Of a DNA stretch of 64,000 bases, positions 1 to 8,538 are shown piece by piece. Numbering within the stretch: position 1 is the first letter of the stretch; each line of letters begins with the position of its first letter. The notes beneath the pieces were generated by a model that did no database searches, was not told where the DNA came from, and worked only from the letters and a program-made list of their open reading frames with translations. Origin of the DNA: JADGRF01 sp036382515 (lineage in GTDB: Bacteria; Myxococcota_A; Polyangia; Polyangiales; JAFGIB01); assembly GCA_036382515.1 (NCBI GenBank), contig DASVHQ010000147.1, positions 38,603-102,602 of the forward strand, in the 5' to 3' direction. The position numbers and the translations under genes are program-made.

Positions 1-1130
1 GCAAAGAAGTGGAGCAGACCGTCACGCCGGTCAGCTCCGAGAAAGAGCGCCCTCTCGAGCTCAACGAGCAGGTCGGCCGCATCGGGGTGATGCCGCATCA
101 TCCGCTCGCCGTGATCGGCGTGATGGGGCCCGACACGGCCGCGGCCGCTGCACGCCTGCGTACCTTCGACGTGATCGTCTCGGCCGCTGGGCGGCCGGTG
201 GATCGCTACATCGATCTCGACAAGGTCCTGGGCAACAACCAGGGCTCGCTCGTTCCGGTCACCTACCTGCGCCCGGAGCCGGTGCCCAATGCCATGGGCG
301 GCTTGATTGATCTGGACGTGTACGAGCCGCGCGTCACGACACTCACGCCTGAGCCCGGCACGGGCTCGGCGCTGCCTCGCTCCGGCATCGAACTCTCCGA
401 TCTGTACGTGAGCGACGTGACCGCGGGCTCGCCGGAGCATGCGCTGGGCCTACTGCCCGGTGATCGTCTGATCGAGCTCGACGGACGTCCGGTGCGGCTG
501 TGGGCGACCTTCCTGCAGGATCTCAAGGCGCAGCGCGGCAGGAAACACTGGCTCACCTGGCGACGCGGCGAGCGTCAGCTGTCCGGGCAGCTGACGCTCA
601 CGCACCAGCGTGGCGTCAGCGAGCAGGGCCAGGTCTATGATCGGTATGTGGTGGGCATCCGCAACTGGGTGCCGACGCGGCTCGATGCGCCCGTGCCGAA
701 CCCCAGACCGATCACCTACGCGGTTCGCGAGGCGCTGCGCGCCACGGCCGACGTCGTGCAGCTCACGCTCTTCTCCGTCGTGCGCCTGGTGCAGGGCCGC
801 TTGACGATGAAGTCGATCGGCGGCCCGCTCACGGTCTTCCAGGTCGCCGGCACCGCGGCACAGGCCGGCGCGCTCAACTACCTGACGCTGATGGCGTTCA
901 TCAGCATCAACCTCGGGCTCATCAACTTGTTGCCGGTGCCGTTGCTCGACGGCGGCCACCTGATGTTCTTCCTCGTGGAAGCGGTGGCACGCCGGCCCGT
1001 GAGCGTGCGTGTTCGCGAGTACGCGCACATGGCGGGCCTGGTCTTTCTGCTCGGGATGATGATCCTCGCTTTCAAGAACGACATCGAACGGCAGTGGCCC
1101 GAGCTCGTCCACCAGATCGCGGGTAAATGA
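1..1130 (+). CDS. RseP-type site-2 metalloprotease, C-terminal part (5' end outside window)
   Basis: The reading frame is open to the left window edge, so the start and the N-terminal HExxH zinc motif are not visible. What remains shows two PDZ-like segments (roughly visible residues 30-90 and 125-195, the second containing LLPGDRLIELDGRPV) followed by the second conserved M50 signature, NLLPVPLLDGGHL, and hydrophobic C-terminal segments. In this family the signature lies in a membrane helix and its Asp helps bind the active-site zinc. The enzyme cuts transmembrane substrates such as anti-sigma factors within the inner membrane. The stop overlaps the rsmB start (ATGA), so the two genes are probably co-transcribed. 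A second, single-PDZ paralogue lies at 15186-16223. Confidence 0.85.
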   Translation, partial: KEVEQTVTPVSSEKERPLELNEQVGRIGVMPHHPLAVIGVMGPDTAAAAARLRTFDVIVSAAGRPVDRYIDLDKVLGNNQGSLVPVTYLRPEPVPNAMGGLIDLDVYEPRVTTLTPEPGTGSALPRSGIELSDLYVSDVTAGSPEHALGLLPGDRLIELDGRPVRLWATFLQDLKAQRGRKHWLTWRRGERQLSGQLTLTHQRGVSEQGQVYDRYVVGIRNWVPTRLDAPVPNPRPITYAVREALRATADVVQLTLFSVVRLVQGRLTMKSIGGPLTVFQVAGTAAQAGALNYLTLMAFISINLGLINLLPVPLLDGGHLMFFLVEAVARRPVSVRVREYAHMAGLVFLLGMMILAFKNDIERQWPELVHQIAGK

Positions 1131-2494
1131 GCACTCGTCCCGAAGTAGAGCGCGCGCGGCCCTCTGCGCGCACCACAGCCGTCACCGTGCTCGAGCGCGT
1201 CGCCGACCGCGGCGCGTATGCCTCGCTCACGCTCGACGCCGAGCTCACGCGCACCAAGCTGCCGGGGCGCGATGCCGCGCTCGCCACCGAGATCGTCTAC
1301 GGGACGCTGCGCGTGCTGCCCGAGCTCGATCGCGCGATCTCCGTGCATCTCAAGCAAGAGCTGTCGCGCATGGACGGCTTCACGCGTGCGGCGCTGCGCG
1401 CGGCGGCGTATCAGCTCGCGCATCTGGGGCGCAGCCCAGTGCACGCGATCGTCGACGAGACGGTCACGCTCGTGCGCGCCAAGCGCGGCCCGCGCGTGGG
1501 CGGGTTCGTGAACGCCGTATTGCGCAAGCTCGCGAGCGCTCGTCCGGCGGACGCGAAGCCACCCGAGCGTTTGGTCGTGCCCGAATGGTTTGCGGGCATG
1601 TTGGAGGCCTCGCTCGGCACCGAGCGCATGCAAAGCATGCTGGCCGATCATCCGTTGCCACCGCCCACCTGCCTGCGCATCACGCTCGGTCGCACCACGC
1701 GCGAGTCCGTGCGTGAGCAGTTGCAGCGGATGGCGGCGGAGGCGGAGCTCGAGCCGTCGCCGCTGTCTGCGTGGTCGCTCAATGCGCGGCGCCTCGGCTC
1801 CGCGCGCGAGCTGCCCGGCTACGCACAGGGAGAATTCAGCGTGCAGGAGGAAGGCGCACAGCTGGTTGCGCTGGCCGTGGGGGCGCAGCCGGGCGAGCGC
1901 ATCGCGGATGTGTGCGCGGGGCACGGTGGCAAGACCACGTTGCTCGCCCAGCAAGTGGCACCGTCCGGTCACGTCACCGCGATCGACGTCGACGAGCGCA
2001 AGCTCGAGCGCATCCCGGCGGAGCTGCGGCGCCTGGGCTTGGCGGCCGAGCTCGTGGATCAACAGAGCGTCGACGTGAGCGTGGGCACCGGCGGGTTGTC
2101 GCGCAGCTACGATCGCGTGCTGGTCGATGCGCCCTGCACGGGCACGGGCACGGTCGATCGCCGCCCTGAGCTGCTCTTGCGCTTGCAGCCGAGCGATCCC
2201 GCGCGCATGGCGCAGCTGCAGCTGCGCATTCTCTCTCAAGCCGTGAAGCTCGTGCGTCCCGGCGGGCTCCTGGCGTACGCCGTGTGCTCCGCGACGCGCG
2301 CCGAGGGGGTCGAGGTGGCCGACGCTCTGCAGGCGGCGCTGCCGGAGCTCGAGCGCGTGCACGGGCCCGGCGCGGACGGTCTGCCACCAACGGATGCCGA
2401 CGGTGTGCTACGCATCGGTCCCTGGCTCGCGAGCCAGGGCTCGCTGTGCCGCCCCGACGTCTATCAAGTGGTGCGCTTTCGGGTCGGCCGCTGA
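1127..2494 (+). CDS. rsmB: 16S rRNA (cytosine-C5)-methyltransferase RsmB
   Basis: The 455-aa protein has the RsmB/Sun architecture: an N-terminal NusB-like helical RNA-binding domain (about residues 10-140) and a C-terminal SAM-dependent m5C methyltransferase domain. Visible motifs are a SAM-binding segment around VCAGHGGKTTLLAQ, the DAPCTGTGTVDRRPE motif whose Cys helps release product, and AVCSATRAEG carrying the second conserved Cys. RsmB methylates C967 (E. coli numbering) of 16S rRNA. The ATG start overlaps the preceding stop by four bases, suggesting translational coupling to the RseP-like gene. Length is normal for the family. Confidence 0.93.
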   Translation: MSTRPEVERARPSARTTAVTVLERVADRGAYASLTLDAELTRTKLPGRDAALATEIVYGTLRVLPELDRAISVHLKQELSRMDGFTRAALRAAAYQLAHLGRSPVHAIVDETVTLVRAKRGPRVGGFVNAVLRKLASARPADAKPPERLVVPEWFAGMLEASLGTERMQSMLADHPLPPPTCLRITLGRTTRESVREQLQRMAAEAELEPSPLSAWSLNARRLGSARELPGYAQGEFSVQEEGAQLVALAVGAQPGERIADVCAGHGGKTTLLAQQVAPSGHVTAIDVDERKLERIPAELRRLGLAAELVDQQSVDVSVGTGGLSRSYDRVLVDAPCTGTGTVDRRPELLLRLQPSDPARMAQLQLRILSQAVKLVRPGGLLAYAVCSATRAEGVEVADALQAALPELERVHGPGADGLPPTDADGVLRIGPWLASQGSLCRPDVYQVVRFRVGR

Positions 2495-2536
2495 GTTTCT
2501 CGTCGGAAAAAGGAGTAGGTAGGCGGATTCTTCAGC

Positions 2537-2565
2537 TTGACACACCCTCCTGGGCCACATAGATT
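2537..2565 (+). promoter_or_regulatory. sigma70-type promoter for tRNA-Pro
   Basis: A perfect TTGACA -35 box (2537-2542) is separated by 17 nt from a TAGATT -10 box (2560-2565). Initiation would fall about 2572, a dozen bases before the mature tRNA 5' end at 2584. The response-regulator gene starts 39 nt after the tRNA, so this promoter may drive it too. Confidence 0.75.
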
Positions 2566-2580
2566 CCGCGCGAATTTTCT

Positions 2581-2658
<78 letters not shown>

Positions 2659-2696
2659 CCCTTTGTCCGAGGGTCGATACCGCTGACGAGGTTTCC

Positions 2697-3305
2697 ATGA
2701 GCAAAGCAGTAGCGCCCGTACGCGTGTTGGTGGTCGATGACGACCGCGAAATCTGCGACTACATGGAGACCTTTCTCGCGAAGGACGGCATCGAAGTAAA
2801 GACGGTTTCCGATCCCGAGGCGGTGGCAGAAGAGGTCAAGAACGGCGGCTACCACCTGGTGGTGCTCGACCTCATGATGCCCAAGCTCGACGGCGTGGAA
2901 GTGCTGTCGCGCATCCGCAAGGTCGACTCCGACGTGGCCGTGGTGATCTTCACCGGCTATCCGTCGCTCGACACCGCAGTGCAGTCGATGAAGCTCGACG
3001 CGGTCGACTACCTGAGGAAGCCGTTCGATCCGGACGAGTTCCGCGAAGTCGTCGACCGCGTGATGCGCAAGAAGGGTTTGCTCCGCTCGCCGGAGGAGAA
3101 TCTTCATCGTGTGATCGGCGAGACCGTGCGCAACCTGCGTAAAGACGCCAATCTCACGCTCAAGCAGATGGCGCGTCGCACGGGTCTGTCAGTGTCGCTC
3201 TTGTCGCAGATCGAGCGTGCCGAATCGAGCGCGTCGATCTCGTCGCTGTACAAGATCGCCGTCGCGCTCGACGTGAAGATCCAGGACCTGTTCGGCGACT
3301 ACTGA
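2697..3305 (+). CDS. Response regulator: receiver domain fused to XRE-type helix-turn-helix
   Basis: The 202-aa protein begins at ATG 2697, chosen because the receiver fold starts at once (VRVLVVDDD) and a GACGAGG-like ribosome site precedes it; an upstream in-frame start would lie inside the tRNA. Residues about 8-125 form a receiver domain with acidic pocket DDD, phosphoacceptor D58 in VLDLMMPKLDG, and the conserved Lys in LRKPFDP. Residues about 145-202 form a Cro/C1-type HTH (LKQMARRTGLSVSLLSQIE). It is probably a phosphorylation-controlled DNA-binding regulator. XRE output domains are uncommon on receivers. No kinase gene is adjacent, so it is an orphan regulator. Confidence 0.9.
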   Translation: MSKAVAPVRVLVVDDDREICDYMETFLAKDGIEVKTVSDPEAVAEEVKNGGYHLVVLDLMMPKLDGVEVLSRIRKVDSDVAVVIFTGYPSLDTAVQSMKLDAVDYLRKPFDPDEFREVVDRVMRKKGLLRSPEENLHRVIGETVRNLRKDANLTLKQMARRTGLSVSLLSQIERAESSASISSLYKIAVALDVKIQDLFGDY

Positions 3306-3333
3306 GCGGTTACTGAGCGGTTACTGAGCGGTT
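3301..3333. repeat. Three tandem copies of an 11-bp unit at a convergent gene end
   Basis: The unit ACTGAGCGGTT is repeated three times without mismatch. The first copy contains the TGA stop of the response-regulator gene, and the last ends at the stop of the minus-strand TPR gene. It looks like a short slippage duplication at the 3' junction. Confidence 0.9.
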
Positions 3334-4468
3334 AGTGCGCGATCGGGCGCGCGACCTCGTCGGCCAGCGCGGAAAGTCCCTGCGCGCGCAGCGCGAGCGC
3401 GAGGCCTGCGCGGGCTTCGGCACCGCCCAGCGGGCTCGTGGCGAGGGCGCTGAAGCCGCTTGCGGCTGCGAGGTAGTCCCCCAGCGAAAGCTGCGCCTGG
3501 GCTTGCACCAGCTGCGCTCGAGAGTCTTGCGGATTGGCTGCCAGTGCATCCTGCGTGAGCTCGAGCGCGGCCTGTGCGCGGCCGATCGCGAGCGCGCTCC
3601 GGGCTGTTTCGACCAGGCCTCCGAGCGTCTCGGGATCGCTGATCGTCAGCAGCGCTTCGGCCGCCGCGAAGTGGCCGCAGGCGACCAGCGCGCGCAGCCG
3701 CAGCGCGCTCCACTGCGGCCGGTCTGGCAGAGCCTGCAAGAGCCGCAGCGCGAGCTGCGGCTGCTCCGAGGCCAGCAAGCGCTCGATCGTGCTGCGCAGC
3801 GGTTCTTCGGCGGCTTGCTCTACGCGCAGCCACACCTGCGCCGCGCTGACCGCCGCCGTCGCATCGTTCTGGGCGAGCGCCAGCGCAAGGCGCGCACGGC
3901 AGGCCGCAGCACTGCCGGGTAACGCGCGTGTCTGCACACGTGCGAGCACGGCGCTGGCGCGCTCCAGCTGGCCGTGCGCCTGCAGCAGCTGTGCGAGGGC
4001 AAGCGGCGCGCGCGGCGACCAGGGCGCGCAGCTCTCGGCGCGCTCGTAGGCGGCAAACGCGGCATCGAGCTGATGGGCGCGCTCGGCAAGCTGCGCGCGG
4101 GTCAGCCACCCAGCTTCGCTGCACGCATCCGTTTGCAGCGCCTGGTCGAGCGCGGCCTGCGCCTGCGCGTGTTGCCCATGCTCGTCGAGCGCGCTTGCGA
4201 GGCGCGACAGCACGTACGGGTCGTCGTCGGCGTCGGCGAGCACGGCCCGGTAGCCTGCGATCGCAGCGTCCAGGTTGCCACGCGCGCGCTGCAGCTCGGC
4301 GCGCACGAACCACTCGTACGCGAAGGGCGAGACGAAGTGGTGGTCGTCTCGGGTCGCCGCGCGCACCTGCTCGCTTGCTGGCGCAGGCTGATGCGCGCAG
4401 CCGCAAAGCCACAAGCCCAGCAACAGCGCTGTGGGACGCACACTGCCGTGGAGCCGTTCCAGATGCAT
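3332..4468 (-). CDS. TPR-repeat lipoprotein
   Basis: The 378-aa protein starts at ATG 4468 (minus), chosen because a lipoprotein signal follows directly: a positively charged start, the hydrophobic run TALLLGLWLCGC and lipobox LCGC at about residues 20-23. The body is Ala/Leu-rich helical repeats of TPR type, for example the segment FVRAELQRARGNLDAAIAGY. It is probably an envelope-anchored scaffold, but the partner is not evident. It is convergent with the response regulator and divergent from the DUF1232 gene. Confidence 0.75.
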   Translation of the reverse strand: MHLERLHGSVRPTALLLGLWLCGCAHQPAPASEQVRAATRDDHHFVSPFAYEWFVRAELQRARGNLDAAIAGYRAVLADADDDPYVLSRLASALDEHGQHAQAQAALDQALQTDACSEAGWLTRAQLAERAHQLDAAFAAYERAESCAPWSPRAPLALAQLLQAHGQLERASAVLARVQTRALPGSAAACRARLALALAQNDATAAVSAAQVWLRVEQAAEEPLRSTIERLLASEQPQLALRLLQALPDRPQWSALRLRALVACGHFAAAEALLTISDPETLGGLVETARSALAIGRAQAALELTQDALAANPQDSRAQLVQAQAQLSLGDYLAAASGFSALATSPLGGAEARAGLALALRAQGLSALADEVARPIAH

Positions 4469-4635
4469 GGCCGCACATACTAGCGCGCCTGCCGGCCCGG
4501 GCTGCGGGTCGTTTTCGTTGCGCTGCGGCCGGCAGGCCCAGTGCTGCCGCAGCGCGGCTGCGTATTGAAATCTGGGGGGTGGGCTGCCTATGATGCCGAA
4601 GCTCGCGACCCGGACGGGTCTGCGTTGGAGGCACG

Positions 4636-5187
4636 ATGAGCCAGTCGGACACGAAATACCTCGACATCTTCCCTGCATGGCTGCGCTCGCTCGGCGACGA
4701 CGCCGAGCAGTTGGGTGCCATCGTGTCGGAGCGTTCGGTACCGGAAGCCGCGCGGCAGATGGTGGCAGGCGGGCTCAACTACCTCTTCAAGTCCCTCGAT
4801 CTGATCCCCGACGGCATCGACGACATCGGCTATCTCGACGACGCGTTCGTGCTGCGCGTGGCGGCGGAGCTGGCCGTGCAAGATGACGTGGGCGATCTCG
4901 GTGCTGACCAGCTGCGCACGCTCAACCGCCTGGCGACCGACGCTGACCTGGTGCGCGAGTTCCTCGACAAGGACTTCTCGCGCTTCTCGGACTACGTGAA
5001 GGGTCTGCGCAAGGGTGCTGCTCGCGGCCGCTCGGTCGCTGACATCGTCGGCGACTCGGCCACGCAAACGGCGTTCTTGAGCGACGTGCGGGGCTTCAGC
5101 AAGAGCTACCAGCCGCCGGGTTTCTCGCGCGAAGAGAAGAACCTGGTGAAGATGCGCGCCTTCTTCGACGCCAAGCTCCCCCGCTAG
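4636..5187 (+). CDS. DUF1232 (YkvA-like) protein
   Basis: The 183-aa protein carries the DUF1232 signature between about residues 45 and 80: LNYLFKSLDLIPDGIDDIGYLDD closely resembles the family consensus built on SxxDLIPDxIPxxGYxDD. The family is widespread with no established biochemical role. The N-terminal and C-terminal thirds are polar and show no recognised domain. The ATG follows GGAGGCACG, a good ribosome site. The gene stands alone before a hairpin-rich non-coding stretch. Confidence 0.85.
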   Translation: MSQSDTKYLDIFPAWLRSLGDDAEQLGAIVSERSVPEAARQMVAGGLNYLFKSLDLIPDGIDDIGYLDDAFVLRVAAELAVQDDVGDLGADQLRTLNRLATDADLVREFLDKDFSRFSDYVKGLRKGAARGRSVADIVGDSATQTAFLSDVRGFSKSYQPPGFSREEKNLVKMRAFFDAKLPR

Positions 5188-5225
5188 GTGGCGCCGCGCA
5201 GGCGCCCTCAGGCGCGGCTTAGCTA

Positions 5226-5418
5226 GGGTCCTTCGGACCCGCACTTGGTGGTGTAATCGCGCTACTCGGCGGACTTCGTCCACCTCGCTACGCACGATTC
5301 CACCACCAAACACGTCCTCGCTCGCTTGGTCACCGTACGTGAGTACGGTTCCCGCGCTCCGGCCTGAGCGGCGGGCGCGCTTGGGTCTCAGGGCAGCTGC
5401 GCACGCCCGTGCGGGCGT
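5226..5418. repeat. Cluster of five inverted repeats/hairpins
   Basis: Five palindromic units follow the DUF1232 gene. GGGTCC-TTC-GGACCC is at 5226-5240. A 15-bp arm pair at 5245-5259 and 5295-5309 has one mismatch and encloses an imperfect inner hairpin. ACCGTAC-gtga-GTACGGT is at 5332-5349. CCTGAG/CTCAGG lies at 5363-5368 and 5387-5392. ACGCCC-gtgc-GGGCGT is at 5403-5418. No T-tract follows, so this is not a simple terminator. It may be a REP/MITE-derived mosaic. Confidence 0.7.
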
Positions 5419-5453
5419 GGTGGCAGCGGGGCCTGAGGCCGGGCGCGGGGCGG

Positions 5454-5709
5454 TCAGAGACCGATCTGTTCCAGCTGACCGCTCAGGAAGTTGCCGACGA
5501 ATTTCGCGATGGTTTCGGTCCCGGCGCCCGAGTCGTAGAAGCGCGGGCGGAACACGTGCTCGTGGTAACGAGCATGAACTTGTCGTTGAACGGCGGCCCG
5601 GGTCGTCGATCACGTCCACGGGCACGTCACCGAACGCGTCTTGCAGCATGCTGAAATTCAGCGCGGAGCCGAAGCCAGCCGACGCCAGCCGCCAAACACC
5701 ACCCGCACG
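5454..5709 (-). pseudogene. 3' remnant of an unidentified gene with two frameshifts
   Basis: Reading the minus strand gives a sensible protein tail only if the frame is changed twice. The first block (about 5709-5600) contains LNFSMLQDAFGDVPVDVIDD, the second has PPFNDKFMLV, and the third has YHEHVFRPRFYDSGAG and ends FVGNFLSGQLEQIGL before TGA at 5456-5454. The blocks adjoin without gaps, as expected for point indels in a once-continuous frame. I do not recognise the family. The upstream part of the gene is missing. Confidence 0.5.
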
Positions 5710-5958
5710 CCCAAAGAGGATTACAGAGTTACTTCACTTTTCCACATTGCGGTTGGGTGCCTGCAGGTATGAAGATGCGGGACAGCGCGTTCCTCGGCAG
5801 TGTCCGTTGGCGTCAAAGTACTGGGCTGGGACGACACCGGGTTTCGGCGAAGATCTGGTTTGCTGCGTCGCAAGCCATCGGCGGCAGACGCGCTCGGGCC
5901 TCGGTTTGCGCGCTCGCACCGGCGTTGCTTGTCCCCGGAATGCGGCTCGCGCGCGTTG
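5710..5958. other. Gene-free stretch between the remnant and the Fe-S oxidoreductase promoter
   Basis: I see no supported coding frame here. One isolated DnaA-box-like 9-mer, TTTTCCACA, lies at 5738-5746. Together with the hairpin cluster and remnant upstream, the non-coding interval spans 5188-6036. Confidence 0.5.
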
Positions 5959-5986
5959 TTGACAACGCGGACGGTCCACCTATAAC
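5959..5986 (+). promoter_or_regulatory. sigma70-type promoter of the Fe-S oxidoreductase gene
   Basis: TTGACA (5959-5964) and TATAAC (5981-5986) are spaced by 16 nt, close to consensus and striking in such GC-rich DNA. The downstream ATG is at 6037, leaving a leader of roughly 45 nt. Confidence 0.8.
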
Positions 5987-6036
5987 CGCTGCTGCCCGCA
6001 CGCCTGTTTTCGTGCGCTAACGAGGCCAAACCACCG

Positions 6037-8181
6037 ATGAATCCGATCTTGATGACCCTGCTTCTGCTCGTGCTGCCTGGCATCTTCGCTTGGACCGCGC
6101 TGCGTCGTTACGCGCTGCTCGCGGGCGGCACCAGCGAGCCGCGCTTCAGCGTGGAAGGCGAAGAGCTGTGGAAGCGCGTGCAGGACACGCTCATCTACGC
6201 GTTTGGCCAGCGCAAGATGCCGTACTACCGCGGGCCTGGCATCGCCCACATCATGATCTTCAGCGGCTTCATCGTGGTGCAGCTCAACACGCTGCTCTTG
6301 TGGGGCCGCGGTTACGACGCGAGCTTCGACTTTTTCGGCCTGCTCTCGACCGACAACCCGTTCGGGCAGCTCTACGCGTTCGTGAAGGACGTGTTCAGCG
6401 TGGCGGTCATCCTGGGCGCTTGCGCCTTCGTCTACTACCGCGTCGTCAACGTGCAGAAGCGCATGACGCTCAGCGGCGAGGGTCTGGTGATTCTCGGCAT
6501 CATCATCACGATGATGGCCGCCGACATCCTCTACAACGGCGCGCGCCTGACGCTCGAAGCGCAGCGCGACGGCGAGCCGGTCCACTTCGCTGCGTACGAG
6601 CCTGCGGGCTCGGCGCTCGCTGGCGTGTTCGGTTCGATGGGCCTCGGGTTGGGCGCGCTCACGGTGCTGCAGAGCGTCGGCTTCTGGCTGCACGCCAGTC
6701 TGCCGCTCATCTTCATGAACATCCTGCCGTACTCGAAGCACTTCCACATCATCACGGCGATCCCCAACGTCTTCACGCGCAATCGCGAGCCGAACAAGCT
6801 GCCGACCACGCTCGATCTCGAAGGTAAGGTCGAGCGCGAGGAGCCCATCGGTTTCGCGAAGATCACCGACCTGTCCTGGAAAGACGTGCTCGACCTCTAC
6901 ACCTGCACCGAGTGCGGTCGTTGCAGCGACAACTGTCCGGCCTACACCACCGACAAGAAGCTCTCGCCCAAGCACGTGACGCTCGCGCTGCGCGACCATC
7001 TCTACGCCTGCGAGCCGTCGTTGATCTACAAGGGCACCTCCTCGCAACCGTCGGCGGCCGAGCTGGGTGAGATGCAGCGCCACGAGATGCATCACGGCGA
7101 TCCCCCGAAGGACGCGTACTTCGTGCCGAATCAGGTGGTGGACCTGATCCCCAACGTGCTCGACCCCGAGGTGATCTGGGCCTGCACGACCTGCCGCGCC
7201 TGCGAAGAGCAGTGCCCGGTGATGATCTCGTACGTCGACAAGTTCATCCAGATGCGCCGCAACCTCGTGATGATGAAGAACGAGTTCCCGAGCGAGCTGC
7301 AAAAGCCCTTCAACGGCATCGAGACCAACGGCAACCCCTGGAACATGTCGGCGATGGACCGCGCCAACTGGGCCGAGGGCCTGGACGTGCCGATGATGGC
7401 CGACAACAAAGACGTCGATGTGCTGTACTGGGTCGGCTGCGCGGCGAGCTACGACGACCGCGCCAAGAAGATCGCGCGCGCCACGGTGGGCCTCTTGCGC
7501 CACGCCGGCATCAAGTTCGCGATCCTCGGCACCGAGGAGTGCTGCACGGGCGATCCCGCGCGCCGCGCGGGTAACGAGTTCCTGTTCCAGATGATCGCGC
7601 AGCAGAACGTGGAGACCCTGAAGGGCTACGAGGTCGAGAAGAAGAAGATCCTCACGACCTGCCCGCACTGCCTGAACACGCTGCTGAACGAGTACAAAGA
7701 CTTCGGCGGCTCGTACGAGGTGGTGCACCACAGCACGTACCTCAACGACCTGGTCGCCGCGGGCAAGCTCGTGCCGAAGAACGCGCACGAGGGCGGCGTA
7801 GTGTTCCACGACAGCTGCTACCTCGGTCGCTACAACGGCGTGTACGACGCGCCCCGCGAGCTCTTGCAGAGCGTGCCCGGCGTGAAGCTCCAGGAAGTGA
7901 GCTACTGGAACAAGAACAAGGGCCTGTGCTGCGGCGCCGGTGGCGCGCAGATGTTCATGGAGGAGCAGAACGACAAGCGCGTGAACGTGAAGCGCACGCT
8001 GCAGCTGGTCGACACGGGCGCCAAGACCATCGCCAGCAGCTGTCCGTTCTGCATGACCATGCTCACGGACGGGCTCAAGGCGCAGGAAAAAGAAGAGAGT
8101 ATCCGCCAGCTCGACATCGCCGAGATCTTGGCGGCGTCGGTCGGCATCGACACGTCGGTCGCAGCCAACGCCGCGGAGTAG
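6037..8181 (+). CDS. Membrane-bound Fe-S oxidoreductase, EtfD/HdrD type
   Basis: The 714-aa protein has an N-terminal membrane part (a first helix at residues 1-20 and several more to about 250, resembling a nitrate-reductase gamma/HdrE-type cytochrome b domain). A double 4Fe-4S ferredoxin module follows, with CTECGRCSDNCP from C290 and CTTCRACEEQCP from C383. Two CCG domains come next, seen at EECCTGDPARR (C502) and GLCCGAGGAQMF (C631/C632). Proteins of this design pass electrons between ETF or other soluble donors and membrane quinone, as proposed for EtfD/FadF in fatty-acid oxidation. No etfAB genes are in view, so the exact donor is inferred only from architecture. Confidence 0.85.
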   Translation: MNPILMTLLLLVLPGIFAWTALRRYALLAGGTSEPRFSVEGEELWKRVQDTLIYAFGQRKMPYYRGPGIAHIMIFSGFIVVQLNTLLLWGRGYDASFDFFGLLSTDNPFGQLYAFVKDVFSVAVILGACAFVYYRVVNVQKRMTLSGEGLVILGIIITMMAADILYNGARLTLEAQRDGEPVHFAAYEPAGSALAGVFGSMGLGLGALTVLQSVGFWLHASLPLIFMNILPYSKHFHIITAIPNVFTRNREPNKLPTTLDLEGKVEREEPIGFAKITDLSWKDVLDLYTCTECGRCSDNCPAYTTDKKLSPKHVTLALRDHLYACEPSLIYKGTSSQPSAAELGEMQRHEMHHGDPPKDAYFVPNQVVDLIPNVLDPEVIWACTTCRACEEQCPVMISYVDKFIQMRRNLVMMKNEFPSELQKPFNGIETNGNPWNMSAMDRANWAEGLDVPMMADNKDVDVLYWVGCAASYDDRAKKIARATVGLLRHAGIKFAILGTEECCTGDPARRAGNEFLFQMIAQQNVETLKGYEVEKKKILTTCPHCLNTLLNEYKDFGGSYEVVHHSTYLNDLVAAGKLVPKNAHEGGVVFHDSCYLGRYNGVYDAPRELLQSVPGVKLQEVSYWNKNKGLCCGAGGAQMFMEEQNDKRVNVKRTLQLVDTGAKTIASSCPFCMTMLTDGLKAQEKEESIRQLDIAEILAASVGIDTSVAANAAE

Positions 8182-8184
8182 CGC

Positions 8185-8538
8185 ATGTTGCTGTCGGTGA
8201 CGCGCACGCTGCTGGCGCTGCTGGGAGTGTGCGCGCTCGCCTGGGTGGTGCTCGCCGCCCTGGCCAGGCGCGGCATCGGCATCGGGCGCGCGCCGGGCGG
8301 CGCTCGCCTGCAGGTGATCGAGCGGCTGGCGCTGTCGCCGCGCAGGCACCTGTATCTGGTGCGCGCGGACGAACGCGTGTTTCTGCTGGGTGCGGCCGAG
8401 GCCGGCGCGCTGTCGTTGATCGCCGAGCTGGATCGCAGCCCGGCGTTCTCGGCGGCCGCTCGTGCAAGCTCGCCCCACGCGCAAGCCACGCAAGCCACGC
8501 AAGCCGCGGCGCCGATCGACGCGCCCTCGGAGCCGTGA
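8185..8538 (+). CDS. FliO-like export-apparatus protein
   Basis: The 117-aa protein has one N-terminal transmembrane helix (TLLALLGVCALAWVVLAAL) followed by a small FliO-type domain containing LQVIERLALSPRRHLYLVRA and FLLGAAEAG, then an Ala/Gln-rich tail with repeated QATQAT. FliO assists assembly of the FliP ring at the export gate. It starts three bases after the Fe-S oxidoreductase stop and adjoins the SctR/FliP gene, which supports the assignment. No other flagellar or secretion genes are in the window. Confidence 0.75.
   Translation: MLLSVTRTLLALLGVCALAWVVLAALARRGIGIGRAPGGARLQVIERLALSPRRHLYLVRADERVFLLGAAEAGALSLIAELDRSPAFSAAARASSPHAQATQATQAAAPIDAPSEP

Noticed and set aside
5738..5746. 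TTTTCCACA, a DnaA-box-like 9-mer, as a replication origin
   Set aside because: Only one box was found, without an AT-rich unwinding region, dnaA or dnaN nearby.
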